Shown: piece after piece, positions 8,368 to 18,485 of the stretch
Layout: each line of letters opens with the position of its first letter
How positions within the stretch are numbered: position 1 is the first letter of the stretch
Source of the DNA: Halegenticoccus tardaugens
GTDB lineage: Archaea; Halobacteriota; Halobacteria; Halobacteriales; Haloferacaceae
Assembly (NCBI RefSeq): GCF_004116405.1
Contig: NZ_SDIC01000002.1
Location: 558,001 to 622,000 of the forward strand
Direction of reading: 5' to 3'
DNA: 64,000 nucleotides
Position numbers and translations under genes: made by a program
Notes under the pieces: model-generated
Seen by the model: only the letters and a program-made list of their open reading frames with translations
The model's database searches: none
Told to the model about the DNA's origin: nothing

Positions 8368-9861
8368 ATGTCCCGATTTTCGACGGCTATCACGCTCCTC
8401 GCGCTCGTCTGCCTCGTTAGCGGCGGCGCCGTGGCTCCTGTCCTCGCGCTCGCGCAGCCGCCCGATACGGCCGGCGAAGAGCCGGCGACAGCGCTCCAGG
8501 TCGGCCAGCCGACAAACGAGACGGATAGCAACAGCATTGCGAACGCCAGCGACCCGCCGACGGGTCACTGGCTGAGTAACGGAACGAACACAAGCGCCGA
8601 CGGTGGTGGGTCGTTCCCCGGACTCGGCGTCTCTTCCGGGTTCGGTATCGGGAACGGCCAGACGATGATGGACGACATCGTTGAGTGGATTCAGGAGACG
8701 GCCGTCGACGTCATTAGCGGGCTCCTCGGCGGGACGATGCACCTGCTTATCGGCACGCCCGTCCCGGATAACAGCGGCTGGATGGGAATCTTTGGGACGC
8801 CGACGAACCACCCCTACCAGAGCATTCACGAACCGATCTACGAGAACCAGGTGTTCCCGTTCGCGCTCGCGATTCTCGTCCTCGCGATGATTCTCCTGAC
8901 GGGCTTTCTCCCCTACTCGTCGATCATCGGCAGCTACCGCGCGTATCTGTGGATTCTGCGGACGCTCGTCGCTATCTTCGCACTCATCTTTGCGTGGCCG
9001 CTGGCGACGTGGCTACACCTGATCGCGAACAATGTCGCGCACGCCTTCGCGCCGGATCCGCGGGCGATCATTACGTCGTTCGAAGGTGCGTTGACGATGG
9101 GGACGACGGCTGTGCCGATCGCGGCGACGATCTACCTCTTCGGGTGGATGAAGGTTGCCATTTATGCGTTCATCTACCTCTTCCGCTATCAACTGCTGTT
9201 TTGGGCGCCGTACGCACTCGGTCCGCTGCTCGTCCTCGCACTGATCGGTCCGCACAAGAAATTGCGACACTTTGCGAGCTTCGGTCTGTGGCAGTACGTC
9301 GGCCTGTTGATTATGACATGGCCGAACGCACTACTGTTCGGCGCCGCCTACGAATTGGGGTGGTCGTTCAGCAGCGACGCGCTCGTCAACGTCGGTCTCA
9401 TTATGGGGATGTTTCTGACGGGGATCTTCCTCCCACTGTTCATCATGTACGCGATGAGCCACGGTCCGGGGCTCATCTCCGGCATGGCGACCGGAATCGC
9501 GACCTCCGCAGCGCACGGCGTTTCCCGGCGGAGTGAACAGGGCTGGCGGCCCGAAACGCCCCGCCGGGCGTGGCAGGGAGCGAAACGAGCACGTGCCGGC
9601 GCCCGGACGACTGTCGAGCGGACGCGGGAGCGTCTCTCCGCCGCTCGCGAACGCTTCCCCTCGCGCCGGCGGCTTGCGACCGACGGCGGCACAGACACGG
9701 CCAAAAGCAGCAGCTCGTCCTCGAGCTCGAAGGAGATCAAGGAGCGCGACCGCGCTCGCGACGCTGACGATTCAAATCACATTTCACCTCAGGAGCGACG
9801 CAACCATGCGAAAGAGCAGCGACGCAAGCGCCAGGCGAAGAATTGGAAGGGAGGCGCCTGA
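8368..9861 (+). CDS. VirB6/TrbL-like polytopic membrane protein
   Basis: 497 residues. A signal-like helix (residues 5-27) is followed by a Thr/Asn/Gly-rich extracytoplasmic region to about residue 150. Then come six or more membrane helices (near 170-190, 200-225, 243-275, 285-305, 315-330 and 338-362) and a cytoplasmic tail of about 130 residues rich in Arg, Ser and Lys with a poly-Ser run. This plan fits VirB6/TrbL channel proteins of type IV secretion systems. It lies directly before the VirB4-like ATPase gene (2 bp gap), supporting a complex with it. Assignment is by architecture and context, not by strict sequence motifs. Confidence 0.6.
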   Translation: MSRFSTAITLLALVCLVSGGAVAPVLALAQPPDTAGEEPATALQVGQPTNETDSNSIANASDPPTGHWLSNGTNTSADGGGSFPGLGVSSGFGIGNGQTMMDDIVEWIQETAVDVISGLLGGTMHLLIGTPVPDNSGWMGIFGTPTNHPYQSIHEPIYENQVFPFALAILVLAMILLTGFLPYSSIIGSYRAYLWILRTLVAIFALIFAWPLATWLHLIANNVAHAFAPDPRAIITSFEGALTMGTTAVPIAATIYLFGWMKVAIYAFIYLFRYQLLFWAPYALGPLLVLALIGPHKKLRHFASFGLWQYVGLLIMTWPNALLFGAAYELGWSFSSDALVNVGLIMGMFLTGIFLPLFIMYAMSHGPGLISGMATGIATSAAHGVSRRSEQGWRPETPRRAWQGAKRARAGARTTVERTRERLSAARERFPSRRRLATDGGTDTAKSSSSSSSSKEIKERDRARDADDSNHISPQERRNHAKEQRRKRQAKNWKGGA

Positions 9862-9863
9862 GC

Positions 9864-12800
9864 ATGGCGTCTGAACCCGACGAGCCGAGACAGCGCCAAG
9901 TACTCGGCAGTTTCTCGGAGAAACCCGACTGGATGGGCTTCTCGATCTTTGGGCTCTTAGCGTTTCTCTCGCCGGCACTCGCGCTGTTTGTCGCGTCGTC
10001 GTTCGCGTTCCCCGACGGGCCGTGGCAGATCATGCTCGTTCTGACCGGGCTCGCTGTCGTCGGCGCGTTCGTCGCGATCGCTATGACGCCGGATCATCTC
10101 TCTGCCGGTCCGTACGTCCGGAAAATCGTCGAGCACCACACTCAGCAACCGACTGCTTTGCACGACATGAATCCTGAAACCAGTACTATCGAACAGCCAG
10201 AACCGAACAGTCTCATCAGAAGATTCGCTCGTCTGCCTGCGGTCCGCGGCTATCCGATCATCGGCAGCGGCGAGTATGAACCGACACAAGAGCTTGTCCC
10301 GGTAAAGAAACCGTATCGCCGTCGCTACGCGGTCGAACGCGACGACGGAGCGCTCATCGGCGCCGTTCGAATCACGCCGGCGAACATGAGTCTGAAGGAA
10401 GAGGACGAGTGGCAGCGGCAGGTCGATCGCCTCGCTCGCGTGCTCGCCTCGACCGTCGAGTATCCGGCACAGTGGTACAACCCCATGCGGTCGGTCGACT
10501 TTTCGGACCGCCGCGCTCGGTTCAAGCATCGTGAGCGCGATCTCCTCGAGGCCGCGACCGACGCCACGGACGCCGATAGTGAACTGTCCCGGCGCTTGCT
10601 CGCCGACGTGGCGGGCGAGAGAGCGGCGGTCATCGGCTTGCACCAGGATACGACGATGCAGCGCGAGCACTACTTCCTCGTCGCCGTCGAACCGAAGGAA
10701 GCGGTCACAACAGTCTCCAGCGACGGCGGCGGAATCGCGAACGTCCCGGGTGTCGGCGCGATCGTGGAATGGCGAAAGCTCCGGAAACAACGGGGGGACC
10801 CGGAACACGTCCGCGAGCTGCTCGACGAGCTTCAGCGGCGCGTCGAGGACGTCGCGACGAGCGTCCAAAGCCTCGAGGGAATCAAAGCCACGCCGCTGTC
10901 GTCGACGGAGTTCTCCCGCGTGCTCGCGAACTACTATCGAACAGACGACGTCTACGAGTTCGCCGACTTTAGCGCGACCGTCCGGGAGAGTCCCGTCCCG
11001 CTGCTGGAGGACGACGTCGACAGGGGGGACGTCCTCGCCGGTGATCCGGACCCGAACGTTTCGTATGCTCACCTCGCGAAGAACGGAACGGGGGACGACG
11101 CCGGCGGCGACAGTGTCAGTCATTCCTTCGCCGCGGAACGGGCAGCCCGTAACGAACGTCCGTCCCCCGACGCCCGGCGCCCCATCGCCGGGCCAGTCTC
11201 TCCGCCTTCCGACGCGAGCCCGGACATGATCGCCGCTCTCACCCCGGGTTCGACCGCCGAGGATGGCATTGCACTCGACGACGATGCACTCAAGGCTAAC
11301 TACCGGTCCCTGCTGGCGCCTGAGATAGTCGACCGCTCCTCGCCGTACCACCTCGCGCTCGACGGCGATACCTACTCGGCGACGCTCGTCATTCGTGACT
11401 GGCCGGCCCGGCCGCCGATCGGCATGCTCGAAAGTCTACTCACCTACGACGAGCCGGGCGTGCAAGTGACGGTCAGCACGCATTTTGAAGGGAAGAATGT
11501 CGCCGACGAGCTGCAGAAACTCAAATCGGCGGAGACGTCACTCAGACTGAAAGCCGAACACGCCGAAGAACGCGACTCGCCGCTCGCTGACCGCAAGCGC
11601 GACCAATGGGAAGCGGCGCGAGACGTGAAGCGATCCGTCGAACGTGCCGATACGGGACTCTTTGAGACGAACACCTACATCGAAATTCGCTGCGGTGACA
11701 CTGACCGCCTTCGCGACGTCGTCCGGAAGACGAAGAGCCGATTGAAGGAGTTGAATGCCTCCGCGAAGGAGTTGACGTACAACCACCTGAAAGGGTGGCA
11801 GACGGCCGCTCCCGCGTGCAAGAACGATGTGCACGACGATGTGAAGATGACCGGCGACGGCCTCGCCGCACTCCTGCCGTGGGTGTCGGATAACCTCGTC
11901 GAGCCCCGCGGCGTCGAGATCGGCACGCACGCCGAACGGAACGAGCCGACAGTCGTCGACCTCCGGCAGCGCTCAACCGGCTACAACATGGGAATCTTCG
12001 GAACGATCGGCTCCGGGAAGACAACGACGCTCAAAACGTTCCTGCTCAGACAGAAACTCCTCGACGAGGACGTCCGGCTCGTCCTCTGTGATCCGCTCCA
12101 GGAGTTCGCCGGACTCACGGAGGCACTCGACGGTGAGCGCGTTATCATCGGCGGAAACACGCACATCAACCCGCTACACATCGAAGCGGAATCGGAAGAG
12201 GCCATGAACCGCCGCGCTGCGGACGACGAGTACACGCCCGTCAGCGACGCGAAGGTGCGCGCCATGACGTTCGTGAAGACGTTCTACGGCAACGAGGCCG
12301 GACTCTCACTCGGTCGGAAACAAGGCGTGTGGCGGAAGGCAATCAAAGAAGCGTACGACCGGGCCGGGTACCGCGAGTACGAGGACGGAACGGTCACATT
12401 CGGCGAGGACCCGCCGACGCTCCAGGATGTCTTTACGATCATTCGCGAGATGGTGAGCGATCCGGGGAAGTTCGTCGACGATACACTCGACGAGGACACC
12501 GAGACGGTGTCTGATTGGAAGCAACGCGCCATCGACGTGATTAACAACGATATTCAGGCGTTCGAACGGGGCGAGGTCTACCACAATCTGACGAAGCCGA
12601 CGGATATCGACCTCGAGGGCAACGACGTCGTCTACCTCGACCTCCAGCGGTACAATTCGGACGCCAATCGCGGGCTCATGATGCAGTTGCTCGTTTCGCA
12701 GATTTACGAGCGCGTCAAGTCCTCCAGCGTCCCGACGCTCTTTGCCATCGACGAGTCGCATTATATGACGAAACACTCCTCCGACCTCGCGTTCCTGAAG

Positions 12801-13334
12801 CAGACGGTCCGCCATTCTCGGCACTACAATCTGTCGGTGATCTTCTCGACGCAAACGGTGAGCGAGTTCTTCGCGACGAACGAGGACGGGGGACTGACCG
12901 ATACCGCGGAAGTGATTCTCGACAACATGAGCATCCAAATCTACCAGTACCTGAAGGAAATGGACGCCGGGTTCGCCGACGAACTCGATCTCACCGAGGC
13001 GGAGGTCGACTACATCAAAAATGCTGCCTCCGGGAAGGAGGGACAAGGCTACTCCGAGGCGCTGCTCCGCGTCGACGAGGAAGGCTCCTATCCCATTCGT
13101 GTGGAAATGTCGGACTCGCTCAATCCGTGCGAGTTCGCGCTCGTTCGCTACGACCCGACGAAGCACGGCGACGACCTCTATCGGTGGCTCGCCGACCAAA
13201 CCGACGATTGGCGCTGGCAGCGACCGCCTCGAGGGGCGACCGTTGACCACGGCGGCGCCGATGACACCGACGGGCAGACAGTGGACGCACCGGAGGACCG
13301 CGCCGATCGCCGCCCCGTCGAGGCCGACGACTAA
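9864..13334 (+). CDS. VirB4-like type IV secretion ATPase with membrane anchor
   Basis: 1156 residues from the ATG at 9864, 2 bp after the preceding stop. Residues 20-75 hold two membrane helices (FGLLAFLSPALALFVAS and LVLTGLAVVGAFVAIAM), a PrgI-like anchor fused to the ATPase as in many archaeal versions. The P-loop ATPase lies in the C-terminal half: Walker A GTIGSGKTT near residue 711 and Walker B TLFAIDESHYM near 960, followed by the SRHYNLSVIFSTQ sensor strand of the VirB4/FtsK-HerA class. It powers assembly or DNA transfer at the membrane. It shares an operon with the next, larger ATPase. Confidence 0.85.
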   Translation: MASEPDEPRQRQVLGSFSEKPDWMGFSIFGLLAFLSPALALFVASSFAFPDGPWQIMLVLTGLAVVGAFVAIAMTPDHLSAGPYVRKIVEHHTQQPTALHDMNPETSTIEQPEPNSLIRRFARLPAVRGYPIIGSGEYEPTQELVPVKKPYRRRYAVERDDGALIGAVRITPANMSLKEEDEWQRQVDRLARVLASTVEYPAQWYNPMRSVDFSDRRARFKHRERDLLEAATDATDADSELSRRLLADVAGERAAVIGLHQDTTMQREHYFLVAVEPKEAVTTVSSDGGGIANVPGVGAIVEWRKLRKQRGDPEHVRELLDELQRRVEDVATSVQSLEGIKATPLSSTEFSRVLANYYRTDDVYEFADFSATVRESPVPLLEDDVDRGDVLAGDPDPNVSYAHLAKNGTGDDAGGDSVSHSFAAERAARNERPSPDARRPIAGPVSPPSDASPDMIAALTPGSTAEDGIALDDDALKANYRSLLAPEIVDRSSPYHLALDGDTYSATLVIRDWPARPPIGMLESLLTYDEPGVQVTVSTHFEGKNVADELQKLKSAETSLRLKAEHAEERDSPLADRKRDQWEAARDVKRSVERADTGLFETNTYIEIRCGDTDRLRDVVRKTKSRLKELNASAKELTYNHLKGWQTAAPACKNDVHDDVKMTGDGLAALLPWVSDNLVEPRGVEIGTHAERNEPTVVDLRQRSTGYNMGIFGTIGSGKTTTLKTFLLRQKLLDEDVRLVLCDPLQEFAGLTEALDGERVIIGGNTHINPLHIEAESEEAMNRRAADDEYTPVSDAKVRAMTFVKTFYGNEAGLSLGRKQGVWRKAIKEAYDRAGYREYEDGTVTFGEDPPTLQDVFTIIREMVSDPGKFVDDTLDEDTETVSDWKQRAIDVINNDIQAFERGEVYHNLTKPTDIDLEGNDVVYLDLQRYNSDANRGLMMQLLVSQIYERVKSSSVPTLFAIDESHYMTKHSSDLAFLKQTVRHSRHYNLSVIFSTQTVSEFFATNEDGGLTDTAEVILDNMSIQIYQYLKEMDAGFADELDLTEAEVDYIKNAASGKEGQGYSEALLRVDEEGSYPIRVEMSDSLNPCEFALVRYDPTKHGDDLYRWLADQTDDWRWQRPPRGATVDHGGADDTDGQTVDAPEDRADRRPVEADD

Positions 13335-13349
13335 CCGGAGGAGCGAGCT

Positions 13350-16300
13350 ATGGGACTCTTCAAACGCAACACACCCGACGCCTACAAGGTCGACGAACAG
13401 CTTTCTGAGAGCCTTCGCGAGCACGTCGAACGGGAGAATCGGCCAGTGCTCGGCATTCGCCCGTACCGCGGCGAGGACGGCATCGAGCGCGGGGAGCGCT
13501 TGCTCAATTCCCTCCACGACGTCCGCCGTTCCGGCTTTCTCAATCGGAAGAACGGCTCACCGCCCCAAACGTTCGAACTGCACTATACGGACGACAGCGA
13601 GATACTGCAGTTCCGCTTTGTCCCGGGGGACACGGAAACGAAGCGTCGCCTGCTCCGGCAGCTCAAAACGTACTATCCCGACTCGGATATCCTCGAGGCC
13701 GCGCCGACGTTCATGGACATCGAACCGGGGATGTACGTCGCCGGGGCGCGCCTCTCACTCCGTGATTCGGACTACTTCAAGCCGATCAAGCATTTCCGAA
13801 TCGACCCGGATCACTTTGCTCAGGACCCATACGACTCGATTACATCGGAAATGGTGGGGGCTCCCGAAACGCCCGACGCCGACGTCCTCGTGCAGTTCGT
13901 CCTTCGCCCGGCCTTCTCGACGGAAGGCCGTGAGGGGAAGAACTGGTTCGCCGGAATCGAGCAGACCGTCGAGCGCATGACGAAGCCGCAGACAACGTTC
14001 GACAAAGGAGCGATCCTCGACGAGATCGGCCGTGCCTTCACGCCGGGCGAGAGTGAGGGCAAAGCCGACTTTTCGAAGCACATGCCGGCGACGAACGGAC
14101 ACAAGAAAGCCGCTGCTGTCGTCGCCGACCAATACGGGAAGAAAGGCTACCACTTGAACATTCGAATCCTCGCTGTCTCGGAGGACGCCGACGAAGCCGT
14201 CTCTCGCGTGCAGGAAACGGCGGGGATGTACCGCAAGTTCTACAACTCGAAATATGAGCAGGGCTTCGAACCGACGTTCTACTCGGCGAAGAACCTCCCC
14301 GGCCTGTTCGAACGCGCCGCAGCTCGCGAGTGGCGCGATCGTGGAATGGTGTTCGCGACGGACACCCTCGCCGGCGTCTGCCACGTGCCGACCGATCTCA
14401 ACACCCAACAGGCCGACTACTCGATGACAACCGCCGGGAAGGGCGTGCCACCGCGCACTCCCCGGTTCGACTTTGACGCGGTCGGACTCGACCGGGCGAC
14501 ATCGCCACGGCAGGACAAGCAGCGGGCGCTCCTTTCGGATACGGACCCGTCGGCGCCCGTGTGGTACGGCTTTGGGACGCGGAACGGCGTCGAGGCCGGC
14601 GTCTACCCGGACGCGCTGTCGGTGCACCAGTTCATTGGTGGGTCGACCGGGATGGGGAAGACGACGCTCCTGAAGAACTACTTCCGTCAGATCATGCAGC
14701 GAGGACACGGCGGGTTGTTCTTCGATCCGAAGGGCGACGACGCCGACGCGGTCGTTTCACTCGTGCCGAAGGGTCGTGAGGACGACCTGATTTTCCTCGA
14801 TATTGGTGCGGACGCCGAGTACGAGGTCGGCTTCAACTTCCTCGAGGTGCCGCTACGCGACCCGGACCCGGATTCGCAAGCGTTTGAGTCAGCGGTCGAA
14901 TCACTCGCCGACGACCTCGAGGCGCTGCTCGCACAGTCGACCGGGCCAGACGCGGCATGGGGAGCACGTATGTCCGGCGTTACTCGGAACGTGGTTCGCG
15001 GGCTCGCCGAGTGGCAGGTCCGGACCGCAGAGGACGTGACGCTGCTCGACATGTACTACGCACTCCTCGACGAGGACGGGCGCCAGCAGTACGCCGACAT
15101 GCTGAGCGACGCACGCATTCAGTGGATCGAGGACTACGCCCAAGACGTCGTTGCGGACATGAGCCAGGACGAACTGGAGCCGCTCATTCGCCGACTGAAA
15201 GAGTGGGTCGAAAGTGGAACGACGCGCTCTATCGTCTCACACCCGAAGAGTACCATCTCGATCGAGGACGCCGTTTGCGACGGGAAGATTATCGTCGTCC
15301 GGAATCGCTCGTCGTCGGAATCGGCGAAGCGGATGATCGCCACGGCGCTCATTCGCCGGATATGGGTCGCGATTCGGGAGCAAACCTACTCCGATACCGA
15401 ACCAGACCCGCCGAACTTCTACGCGGTGATCGACGAGTTCGACAAAATCGTCAGCAAAGAGTCGAAGATTCACAACATCCTGCGAGAAGCCCGGGCGTTC
15501 GGGCTGTCGCTCACCCTCGCTGCGCAGAACCTCGAGACGGGCGGCGACGATACGATCGGCATTCCGGAGGGGATTCGCCGGGCCATCCACGGGAACTGTA
15601 AGACCTTCCTCACCTTCGACCCGGGCGACCCGATGGACGCGAAGGCGATCGCCCCACAGCACTCGACGGACATTACGCCGGAGGATATCGGCGAGCTGTC
15701 GAAATACCGGATCTACATGCGGACGTACGACGAGAACGACGAGAAGACGGATTCGTTCAAAGTGCAGACGCTCGAGCCCGCGGTCGACGTCCTCGACGTT
15801 CGCGACGAGGCGGAGACGGAGGCACTCATCCACGCGGCTCAGAAACGCTACGGTCGAAAGCGACGGTCGAACGAGGAGATCAAACGAGATCTCCTGCTAC
15901 ACGGCGACGGCCGCGTGTCGACCGGCACAGTGCTCCGCAGCGAGGCCGTGCAGCAGGCGGCCTGTAAGGCGGTGTACGACGCCGCGCTTCGCACTCCAGG
16001 GAATGACTCTCGGGTTCCCCTCGTCGATTGTGCCGACGCCATACGGGGTGCTGTCGATGCCACCCTCGATGGCGAGCTCCCGACGAGTGTCGACATCAGC
16101 ACCGACGAGAAACTCTGGCGGCACGTCCTTCAGCCGATACCTGACGGGATGCTCGCCGAAGAGGAGCGAGACGGCGCGCTGTGGCTCTCCGTTGGCGACG
16201 CGACTGTCTCATCAATCCACGACGTCGGCGACGACGAGAGCAGCGGCGGGGCGCTTCACGCGCTTGTCCTTCGCGACGCCTATCCCGCGCTGACCGACCT

Positions 16301-17207
16301 CGGCGTCGACGTCGAGATCGCAAAGCAAGGCGACGGCTCCGTGAGCCTTCCCGATGGCACCATCGACCCGACGCCACTCCTCGATCTCCCGGCGGACGCT
16401 GACGCCGTCGACGCCGCCGCAGCGCTCGCCCGCTTCGAAGATGAACATCCACTCGTCGCACAGCTCACCGGCGGCAGAGAGGCCGTCCTCGAGGCCGAGA
16501 AATCGACCGGGAACACGAAGCAAGGCCAGACTGTGCGAAACCTCGCCGCCGCCTATCGCGACGGAAAGCGGTGTCTGTTCATGTGCCGCGAGGACGTAGC
16601 GCCGGACGTGTGGCAAACACTCGTCTCGGAGCCCGCGTTTGCTCATAAGAATCACTCGGCACCCGGGGAGACGCGCTTCTACAACCTCCGCCCGCTCTCG
16701 ATCAATGGCGAGCGCGCCTATCGTACCGGCGCCAGGGAGGACGTGTGGGTCCGCACCGAAGCGGGCGAGTACATCCTTCGCGATGGCGACGGCACCGAGC
16801 ACGCTCGATTCCCCGACGCTGAGAGCATCTTCACCGACGCCTCGGCGTACGACGTCGTCGCCAGCGAGGCCGCCGCAGCGGACGACCGCGAGCTCCGCAC
16901 AGTGAAGACGCCGATCATTCCCGAACGCGAGTTCGACGGCGAGGTGCCGACGCCTGGAGAGGATTGGATCATCCTCGTCGTCCCGACGGTCCGCGAGGAC
17001 AGGGACGAGGACGAGACGCTGACCGCGCACGATCTGTCCGTGTTTGTCGATGGCGTCATGGTCCCGCTCACAAGTCTCGGTCAGCACTCCGACGAGGAAC
17101 AAGAGAAACAGAAGGAAAGGTTGCAACAGACGCCAGCGCAGCGCGACAGCGATGACACCTCGCCATCGGCCGACCGCCGGCGGGCGAGTGGACACCTCGA
17201 TTGGTGA
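13350..17207 (+). CDS. VirD4/TraD-like coupling ATPase, very large
   Basis: 1285 residues. Start ATG 13350 is preceded by a strong GGAGGAG Shine-Dalgarno and lies 15 bp from the upstream stop. Walker A GGSTGMGKTTLLKNY is near residues 430-444, GLFFDPKGDD follows near 457 (typical of TraD/TraG coupling ATPases), and Walker B FYAVIDEFDKI is near 690. No N-terminal membrane helix is obvious, so it probably docks on the membrane proteins. The C-terminal 450 residues (acidic, with no motif) are an unusual extension. Coupling proteins bring DNA to the secretion channel. No relaxase gene is visible nearby. Confidence 0.82.
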   Translation: MGLFKRNTPDAYKVDEQLSESLREHVERENRPVLGIRPYRGEDGIERGERLLNSLHDVRRSGFLNRKNGSPPQTFELHYTDDSEILQFRFVPGDTETKRRLLRQLKTYYPDSDILEAAPTFMDIEPGMYVAGARLSLRDSDYFKPIKHFRIDPDHFAQDPYDSITSEMVGAPETPDADVLVQFVLRPAFSTEGREGKNWFAGIEQTVERMTKPQTTFDKGAILDEIGRAFTPGESEGKADFSKHMPATNGHKKAAAVVADQYGKKGYHLNIRILAVSEDADEAVSRVQETAGMYRKFYNSKYEQGFEPTFYSAKNLPGLFERAAAREWRDRGMVFATDTLAGVCHVPTDLNTQQADYSMTTAGKGVPPRTPRFDFDAVGLDRATSPRQDKQRALLSDTDPSAPVWYGFGTRNGVEAGVYPDALSVHQFIGGSTGMGKTTLLKNYFRQIMQRGHGGLFFDPKGDDADAVVSLVPKGREDDLIFLDIGADAEYEVGFNFLEVPLRDPDPDSQAFESAVESLADDLEALLAQSTGPDAAWGARMSGVTRNVVRGLAEWQVRTAEDVTLLDMYYALLDEDGRQQYADMLSDARIQWIEDYAQDVVADMSQDELEPLIRRLKEWVESGTTRSIVSHPKSTISIEDAVCDGKIIVVRNRSSSESAKRMIATALIRRIWVAIREQTYSDTEPDPPNFYAVIDEFDKIVSKESKIHNILREARAFGLSLTLAAQNLETGGDDTIGIPEGIRRAIHGNCKTFLTFDPGDPMDAKAIAPQHSTDITPEDIGELSKYRIYMRTYDENDEKTDSFKVQTLEPAVDVLDVRDEAETEALIHAAQKRYGRKRRSNEEIKRDLLLHGDGRVSTGTVLRSEAVQQAACKAVYDAALRTPGNDSRVPLVDCADAIRGAVDATLDGELPTSVDISTDEKLWRHVLQPIPDGMLAEEERDGALWLSVGDATVSSIHDVGDDESSGGALHALVLRDAYPALTDLGVDVEIAKQGDGSVSLPDGTIDPTPLLDLPADADAVDAAAALARFEDEHPLVAQLTGGREAVLEAEKSTGNTKQGQTVRNLAAAYRDGKRCLFMCREDVAPDVWQTLVSEPAFAHKNHSAPGETRFYNLRPLSINGERAYRTGAREDVWVRTEAGEYILRDGDGTEHARFPDAESIFTDASAYDVVASEAAAADDRELRTVKTPIIPEREFDGEVPTPGEDWIILVVPTVREDRDEDETLTAHDLSVFVDGVMVPLTSLGQHSDEEQEKQKERLQQTPAQRDSDDTSPSADRRRASGHLDW

Positions 17208-17321
17208 CAGATCAGATATCTCGGGGACCGGACCGAGCCGCCGTGGGCCGCATAAAAGCTCTATGGACTTTGTTGAACCATTTCGTGGTTGATACGGTCG
17301 GTGTGCTGAATAGAGAGGATG

Positions 17322-17564
17322 GGCCTTGTTTAGACGCGGGAGAGAGCGGCTCTCTCGGTGGATAAGGTCCGGGAGTATGGAAAATCATCGGGAGTGCTGG
17401 CCTGGCACCGAGGCAGTGACAATCCACTGTTCTCGGTAGAACGGCCAGGCCGTCGGAATCAGGTGACCGATGGGTTCTCTCTCACTCGCTTTTCCAGAAT
17501 ATCCGAGCTGTTCTTCGTCGGCACCAGCTCTGACACGCTCGAATTGGAGCGTCTAAACAAGGCC
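17322..17564. mobile_element. 243-bp MITE with 16-bp terminal inverted repeats
   Basis: The ends are perfect 16-bp inverted repeats: GGCCTTGTTTAGACGC at the left and its exact complement at the right. Both sides carry the same 9-bp direct repeat GAGAGGATG (17313-17321 and 17565-17573), the target-site duplication. There is no transposase frame inside, so it is a miniature non-autonomous element moved in trans by a DDE-type transposase coded elsewhere. It sits in the non-coding gap after the coupling-ATPase gene. Confidence 0.9.
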
Positions 17565-17682
17565 GAGAGGATGCATTCAACAACGTAGTATCTACAAGCG
17601 GTGCAGCTCTCGCTAAATTCGTCATCGGTGGTCCTGCGACAGTCGGATGAGACAAGAGCGATTCGTCTACCTCTGTCGCCGC

Positions 17683-18309
17683 CTACGAGATGAATTCCTT
17701 GATAATCCGGCCTTCAGCTCGATGGAGGACACCACTAGCTGCCGATTGATTGACCCCCAATGTTTCTGCAAGTTCGACGAGCGTACAGCCGCGAGGACTG
17801 TCGTAATAACCCCGTTCAACCGCTTCAGTGATGACCTCCCGCTGGCGCTCGGTCAGAAGCCCGTTCGAGTCGTATGAGTGGGTTAGCGACAGTATCTCGT
17901 ACGGAATGTGAGCCGCCGCCAACTCGGTAGTTAACTCCGACAACTGCTCCTGTGAGGTAGTTTGTTCACCGGATGCCCATCCGTCTCGGATGCTAATAGG
18001 AAATCGCGGAAGGATCTCCATCGAATGCCGCGCCTCATACGTTGACGGCATCGGAAACACTAACTGAATCAGTACCATCCCGTCGTCGGAATAGAGCACT
18101 TCGTACGAGCGTACCTCTGGTGCGTCGTCGAACCGACGAACGATGGCGTCCCCATCCGATGTCGTTACTTCGATCAGTTCGAGCACACCATCGTCTACGG
18201 GCTGGCTCGTCAGGATCTTGAACTCGGCGTCCGAGAAGTCGGTCGAGACACCAGCCAGCCAGTTGTCGTCGTCTGCCCCGATCTCGACCTTCAGGTGTAC
18301 ACGGACCAT
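17683..18309 (-). CDS. Bacterio-opsin-activator-type HTH regulator
   Basis: 208 residues. The N-terminal two thirds form the beta-rich sensing domain usual in this family (VHLKVEIGADDDNWLAG, then VLIQLVFPMPSTYEA). The C-terminal 60 residues, LLTERQREVITEAVERGYYDSPR followed by LVELAETLGVNQSAASGVLHRAE, are the HTH_10 (bat) helix-turn-helix. It is transcribed away from the DoxX gene. The intergenic region contains the perfect 14-bp palindrome GTGAATATATTCAC, a likely binding site overlapping a TATA box, so it may control DoxX and itself. Confidence 0.87.
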   Translation of the reverse strand: MVRVHLKVEIGADDDNWLAGVSTDFSDAEFKILTSQPVDDGVLELIEVTTSDGDAIVRRFDDAPEVRSYEVLYSDDGMVLIQLVFPMPSTYEARHSMEILPRFPISIRDGWASGEQTTSQEQLSELTTELAAAHIPYEILSLTHSYDSNGLLTERQREVITEAVERGYYDSPRGCTLVELAETLGVNQSAASGVLHRAEGRIIKEFIS

Positions 18310-18362
18310 ACCATCGGAGTTGGCTGGCGAGTGGCTTAACAGACTTCCTAGTGCCTAAAAAG

Positions 18363-18376
18363 GTGAATATATTCAC
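18363..18376. promoter_or_regulatory. Palindrome/TATA in the bat-regulator/DoxX divergent promoter
   Basis: GTGAATATATTCAC is a perfect 14-bp palindrome whose centre AATATATT can serve as a TATA element. It lies 54 bp upstream of the regulator start codon and 110 bp upstream of DoxX. Its position suits an operator read by the adjacent HTH protein. Binding is inferred. Confidence 0.45.
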
Positions 18377-18485
18377 GGGGAAATCCGTAGTCTCAACCAG
18401 CGTAGCAGATCCATACCTCTCGTCGGAGAGAGGAGTAGAACGTTATGAATGAACACCCGTCCGAATCGCGTGAGAATAGTAGACT

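Noticed and set aside
9957-17195. Several 200-460-residue frames antisense to the two large ATPase genes
   Set aside because: They are shadows caused by high third-position GC in haloarchaeal genes. The sense strand has Walker motifs and coupled starts.
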